In this document: piece after piece, positions 13,107 to 15,740 of the stretch
Numbering within the stretch: position 1 is the stretch's first letter
How the letters are laid out: the number at the start of each line of letters is the position of its first letter
NCBI GenBank assembly: GCA_045589215.1
Contig: JAZNOQ010000134.1
Coordinates: 1 to 15,740, forward strand
Direction of reading: 5' to 3'
DNA: 15,740 nucleotides
Source of the DNA: JAZNOQ01 sp045589215
GTDB taxonomy: Bacteria; Bacillota; Clostridia; Oscillospirales; CAG-272
Notes under the pieces: model-generated
Database searches by the model: none
Told to the model about the DNA's origin: nothing
The model's input: only the letters and a program-made list of their open reading frames with translations
Translations under genes and position numbers: made by a program

Positions 13107-13661
13107 TTAGCTCAGCGGTGTGCCATCGTTTTTGAAGAGCGGGAGACGCTCAAGATATGTAATATCGGTGCGGTAAGCGGCGTCGCCCTCTGCGAGGATC
13201 GCCATACGTCCGCAAACGACCCCACCTGCCTTTTCGATCAGGACCTCAAGCGCGCGGAGGGATTCACCCGTCGAGATCACATCGTCGATGATCAGGATCT
13301 TCTTGCCCTTCATCAATGCGGCGTCATAGCCGTCAAGGCAGAGCCTCTGCTCTCTCGCGGTCGTGATCGAATTGACCTTCACCTCAAGCACGTCGCGCAT
13401 ATAAAGCTTCGGTGCCTTCCGCGCAACGAAATACTTCTGATTACCCGCAAGCCGTGCCATCTCGTGCACGAGCGGAATTCCCTTTGCCTCGGCGGAGATC
13501 ATGTAATCGTATTCGGGCGCCCGATCGAGAAGCGCCTGCCCTGCCGCCGTACACAGCTCGGGATCACCGAAAATGATAAAGCCCGCGATCATAAGCTCAT
13601 CGTTCAAAGGGCAAAGCGGGAGATCTCTCTCGCAGCCCGCAATCTTCATATGATGATACAT
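13107..13661 (-). CDS. Adenine phosphoribosyltransferase-like enzyme
   Basis: A 184-aa type I phosphoribosyltransferase. The PRPP-binding loop ILIIDDVISTGES is at 122-134. SAEAKGIPLVHEMA (56-69) and FVARKAPKLYMRD (78-90) resemble the EARGF and VRKPGKLP segments of adenine PRT, so purine-base salvage with PRPP is the likely reaction. The loop after the RK.PKLY element (VLEVKVNSITTAREQRLCLDG) differs from classic Apt, so another base cannot be excluded. No good ribosome binding site lies near the ATG at 13661; the nearest GGAG is 15 bases upstream. It follows thiI by 35 nt, which suggests one transcript. Confidence 0.78.
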   Translation of the reverse strand: MYHHMKIAGCERDLPLCPLNDELMIAGFIIFGDPELCTAAGQALLDRAPEYDYMISAEAKGIPLVHEMARLAGNQKYFVARKAPKLYMRDVLEVKVNSITTAREQRLCLDGYDAALMKGKKILIIDDVISTGESLRALEVLIEKAGGVVCGRMAILAEGDAAYRTDITYLERLPLFKNDGTPLS

Positions 13662-13696
13662 AATTCTCTCTCTCTGCTCCTTTTCGTGCGATACGT

Positions 13697-14884
13697 TCAG
13701 AACTCTGCCCGTATCAGTTCGGTCGTGCAGGTCGAGAGTGCTTCCTCGACGAGCGCGTTAAAGTCCAGCTTATTTTCCTCTGCCTGCACCTTCGAAAGCT
13801 CGGGACGCGTTCTCGGATGCTTCGGCGTAAAGACAGTGCAACAGTCCTCATACGGTAAGATCGAGGTCTCGAACGTGCCGATCCTTCTTGCGATCTGCAC
13901 GATCTCCTCCTTATCCATACCGATACACGGACGAAATACGGGGATCTTTCTGATCACGTCGTTCGTAACGCCGATCGCCTGCATTGTCTGTGACGCGACC
14001 TGACCGACGCTCTCACCCGTGATCAGCGCGTTGCAGTCATTCTGCTCCGCAACACGCTCGGCGATCGCCATCATATAACGGCGCAGGAGAAGCGTGAAAT
14101 ACTCCTCGTCACACGCCTTCACAAGCTCTTCCTGAATGTGTGTAAGCGACACAACGTGTACACGCATATTGCCCGAATACCGAGCAACGAGCGCGGCGAG
14201 ATCCATCACCTTCTCCTTCGCGCGCTCGGAGGTATATGGGAAGGATTCGAAATGGAGCGCCTCGATCTGCACGCCGCGTTTTGCCATCATATGCGCCGCA
14301 ACGGGTGAATCGATTCCGCCCGACAAAAGGACAAGGCCCTTGCCGTTCGTTCCGACGGGCATACCGCCCGCGCCCTTGACCTGCCCCGGTGAAAGATACG
14401 CGCCGTATTCGCGGATCTCGATCTTCACGACCGTTTCGGGATGGTGGACGTCCACACGGATATCGGGACACGCACCGAGCACCGCACCGCCGACCTCGCG
14501 CGCGAGATCCATCGAGTCAAGCGGGAATTTCTTATCCGAGCGCTTTCCTTCGACCTTAAAGGTGCGCTTCCCCTCGAGGAGGGGCGGGAGATAGGTCCTC
14601 GCAAGCTCGAGGATCGCGTCAATATTTTTCTCACAAACCGCCGCGCGGGAGACCGAAACGATTCCAAACACACGCTGTGCGGCTTCGAACATTCCGTCGA
14701 GATCGCACGCATCGTTCTTCGGATCGATGTAGATCGTGCTTTGCGCACGGTAGATCTCAAACTCTCCGTAATGCTTTGCTCTGTATCGCATCGACTTCAG
14801 GAGCTGATCCTCAAAGGTCTTTCGGTTCGCACCCTTCAGGACGATCTCGCCGTATTTACAGAGAATGACTTCTTTTTGCATCAT
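13697..14884 (-). CDS. thiI: tRNA 4-thiouridine synthase ThiI
   Basis: Activates tRNA uridine-8 with ATP and transfers sulfur to make 4-thiouridine; the family also serves thiazole synthesis. At 395 aa it has an N-terminal ferredoxin-like part, a THUMP domain (about 60-165) and a PP-loop AANH domain with SGGIDSP at 188-194. Cys348-Cys349 in LPYEDCC lies near the conserved disulfide-forming cysteine. The C-terminal rhodanese domain of E. coli ThiI is absent, as is usual in Firmicutes, where a dedicated cysteine desulfurase gives sulfur; none is visible here. The ATG overlaps the stop of the upstream gene (ATGA), with a second ATG directly after it. Confidence 0.95.
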   Translation of the reverse strand: MMQKEVILCKYGEIVLKGANRKTFEDQLLKSMRYRAKHYGEFEIYRAQSTIYIDPKNDACDLDGMFEAAQRVFGIVSVSRAAVCEKNIDAILELARTYLPPLLEGKRTFKVEGKRSDKKFPLDSMDLAREVGGAVLGACPDIRVDVHHPETVVKIEIREYGAYLSPGQVKGAGGMPVGTNGKGLVLLSGGIDSPVAAHMMAKRGVQIEALHFESFPYTSERAKEKVMDLAALVARYSGNMRVHVVSLTHIQEELVKACDEEYFTLLLRRYMMAIAERVAEQNDCNALITGESVGQVASQTMQAIGVTNDVIRKIPVFRPCIGMDKEEIVQIARRIGTFETSILPYEDCCTVFTPKHPRTRPELSKVQAEENKLDFNALVEEALSTCTTELIRAEF

Positions 14885-15180
14885 AATTCTTCTTTTTCCT
14901 CTTCAGGCGTCGCCTCTTCGCCGTCCTGCGGCGCGATCAACGCGCTTGCTTCCTCATAAACCGATTCGGGAACGAACACGTCCGTCCCGCAGATCGAAAA
15001 GCCGATGATGACCTTCGACGCGCTTCCCGCGCCTCTCTCCTTCAACAGATACGGGATCTCCGCTCCTTCAAGGATGCTGCGAAGCACCGACAATTCTGCA
15101 GTGCTGTAAACCGTGCAAAGGAGCTTCTGTCCCTCGTCGTGATAGCTGACACGGTCAAGCCCAAACATCGAATTACCCAT
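14881..15180 (-). CDS. DUF2007-like small protein (putative signal-transducing protein)
   Basis: A 99-aa protein. Residues 20-82 (LLCTVYSTAELSVLRSILEGAEIPYLLKERG, then a beta-rich part with FVPESVYEEASALI) match the DUF2007 fold type, an alpha-beta domain of unknown function loosely related to PII-like signalling proteins. The tail (86-99) is very acidic, DGEEATPEEEKEEL. The start overlaps the exonuclease stop by 8 nt and the stop overlaps the thiI start by 4 nt, so all three are probably translated in coupling. The function cannot be inferred further. Confidence 0.75.
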   Translation of the reverse strand: MGNSMFGLDRVSYHDEGQKLLCTVYSTAELSVLRSILEGAEIPYLLKERGAGSASKVIIGFSICGTDVFVPESVYEEASALIAPQDGEEATPEEEKEEL

Positions 15181-15740
15181 TTGCTTCCCCCTCTGCGCCT
15201 ACCACTGCGGCGGGCTCGGTATAGTAATGCGGGAAGAGCTTCTCCCACACGCGCATACACGCATAGGTGTCTGCGATCGACGAATGCGGCACGCCGTCCC
15301 ATTCGATCCCGAAGCATTCCATCGCATTGATCAGAGCCGCGTGCTCGACATCGGGTCTGTGCTCGTGCGCATAGCGGACGAATTCGTTCGCACAGCAGCG
15401 CACCTTACTGTGAAGTGCCTCGCGCTCCTCCTCGGTGTCGTAGATGTACTTGATGTGGCTGTAGTCGGTCGATACGCCGTATGCGATCAGGTGATCCATG
15501 TTCGCGAAGATCTCCTTGATCTCGGGAATGATATCCCGAAGCAGGGGTGCATCAACGACCATATCGGGCGTGATGCCGTGGATCTTCTCGGTCTTGTTCC
15601 ACTTATTCGTGTGGGTGGGCTTTACGAGCGTGTCCATAATAAGCTCGCCAAAGCCGTCGACGATCGTGATAGAAAGGATCTCGTCGCGATCGTAGAAGCC
15701 TGTCAAGTCGGATCGTAGCCATGTCGTTCTGTGAGCCAAG
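15173..15740 (-). CDS. DnaQ-like 3'-5' exonuclease family protein (5' end outside the window)
   Basis: About 188 codons are visible, open to the right edge with no in-frame ATG, so the start lies outside. The frame shows DEILSITIVDGFG, LVKP and EKIHGITPDMV, typical of DEDD exonucleases such as ExoX and the Pol III epsilon domain. Motif II is AYGVSTDYSHI with Asp92. Motif III is HSSIAD with His152 and Asp157, the His-x4-Asp of DEDDh enzymes. Motif I is odd: it reads SDLTGFYDRDEI, where DLETTGF would be expected, so the catalytic Glu of D-x-E is missing. Activity is therefore uncertain. The stop overlaps the next gene by 8 nt. Numbering is from the first codon in the window. Confidence 0.8.
   Translation of the reverse strand, partial: LAHRTTWLRSDLTGFYDRDEILSITIVDGFGELIMDTLVKPTHTNKWNKTEKIHGITPDMVVDAPLLRDIIPEIKEIFANMDHLIAYGVSTDYSHIKYIYDTEEEREALHSKVRCCANEFVRYAHEHRPDVEHAALINAMECFGIEWDGVPHSSIADTYACMRVWEKLFPHYYTEPAAVVGAEGEANG

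Overview
The window looks like a chromosomal segment of a Gram-positive anaerobe of the class Clostridia (Bacillota), probably an uncultured gut lineage near Oscillospirales or Christensenellales. The reasons are a glmS ribozyme, consensus sigma-A promoters, AGGAGG-type ribosome binding sites, a small DUF6472-like protein typical of Clostridia, a rhodanese-less ThiI, and AT-rich hairpin repeats between GC-richer genes. The lineage is inference. I see no phage, insertion sequence, CRISPR array, tRNA or rRNA.

Left part (1-2740, minus strand): an amino-sugar operon read glmM, then a stand-alone left-handed beta-helix acetyltransferase, then glmS, of which only the first 29 codons are in the window. 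It starts at a perfect TTGACA-17-TATAAT promoter and has a hairpin-rich leader of about 158 nt. A clear glmS ribozyme (406-246) sits between the acetyltransferase and glmS. Two hairpins that look like intrinsic terminators follow it before the glmS start. The second terminator overlaps a competing hairpin, as in an attenuator. I consider this ribozyme-plus-attenuator leader the most unusual feature of the window.

Middle part (2820-5246, plus strand): a complete polar amino acid ABC importer operon (lipoprotein receptor, permease, ATPase) from its own strong promoter. It ends in a perfect 15-bp bidirectional terminator shared with the converging minus-strand genes.

Right part (5259-15740, minus strand): a long co-directional run. 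In order of transcription it is a DnaQ-like exonuclease (cut by the window edge, with an altered active-site motif), a DUF2007-like protein, thiI, an adenine-PRT-like enzyme, aspS, a U32 peptidase/TrhP-like protein, uppP, a Toprim (RNase M5-like) protein, a four-cysteine DUF6472-like protein, mreB and pepD. Several junctions overlap by a few bases, which suggests translational coupling. Three intergenic regions carry related hairpin-rich repeats.

Two themes run through the genes: cell-wall precursor supply and shape (glmM, acetyltransferase, glmS, uppP, mreB), and RNA maturation and decoding (thiI, aspS, the U32 protein, the RNase M5-like protein).
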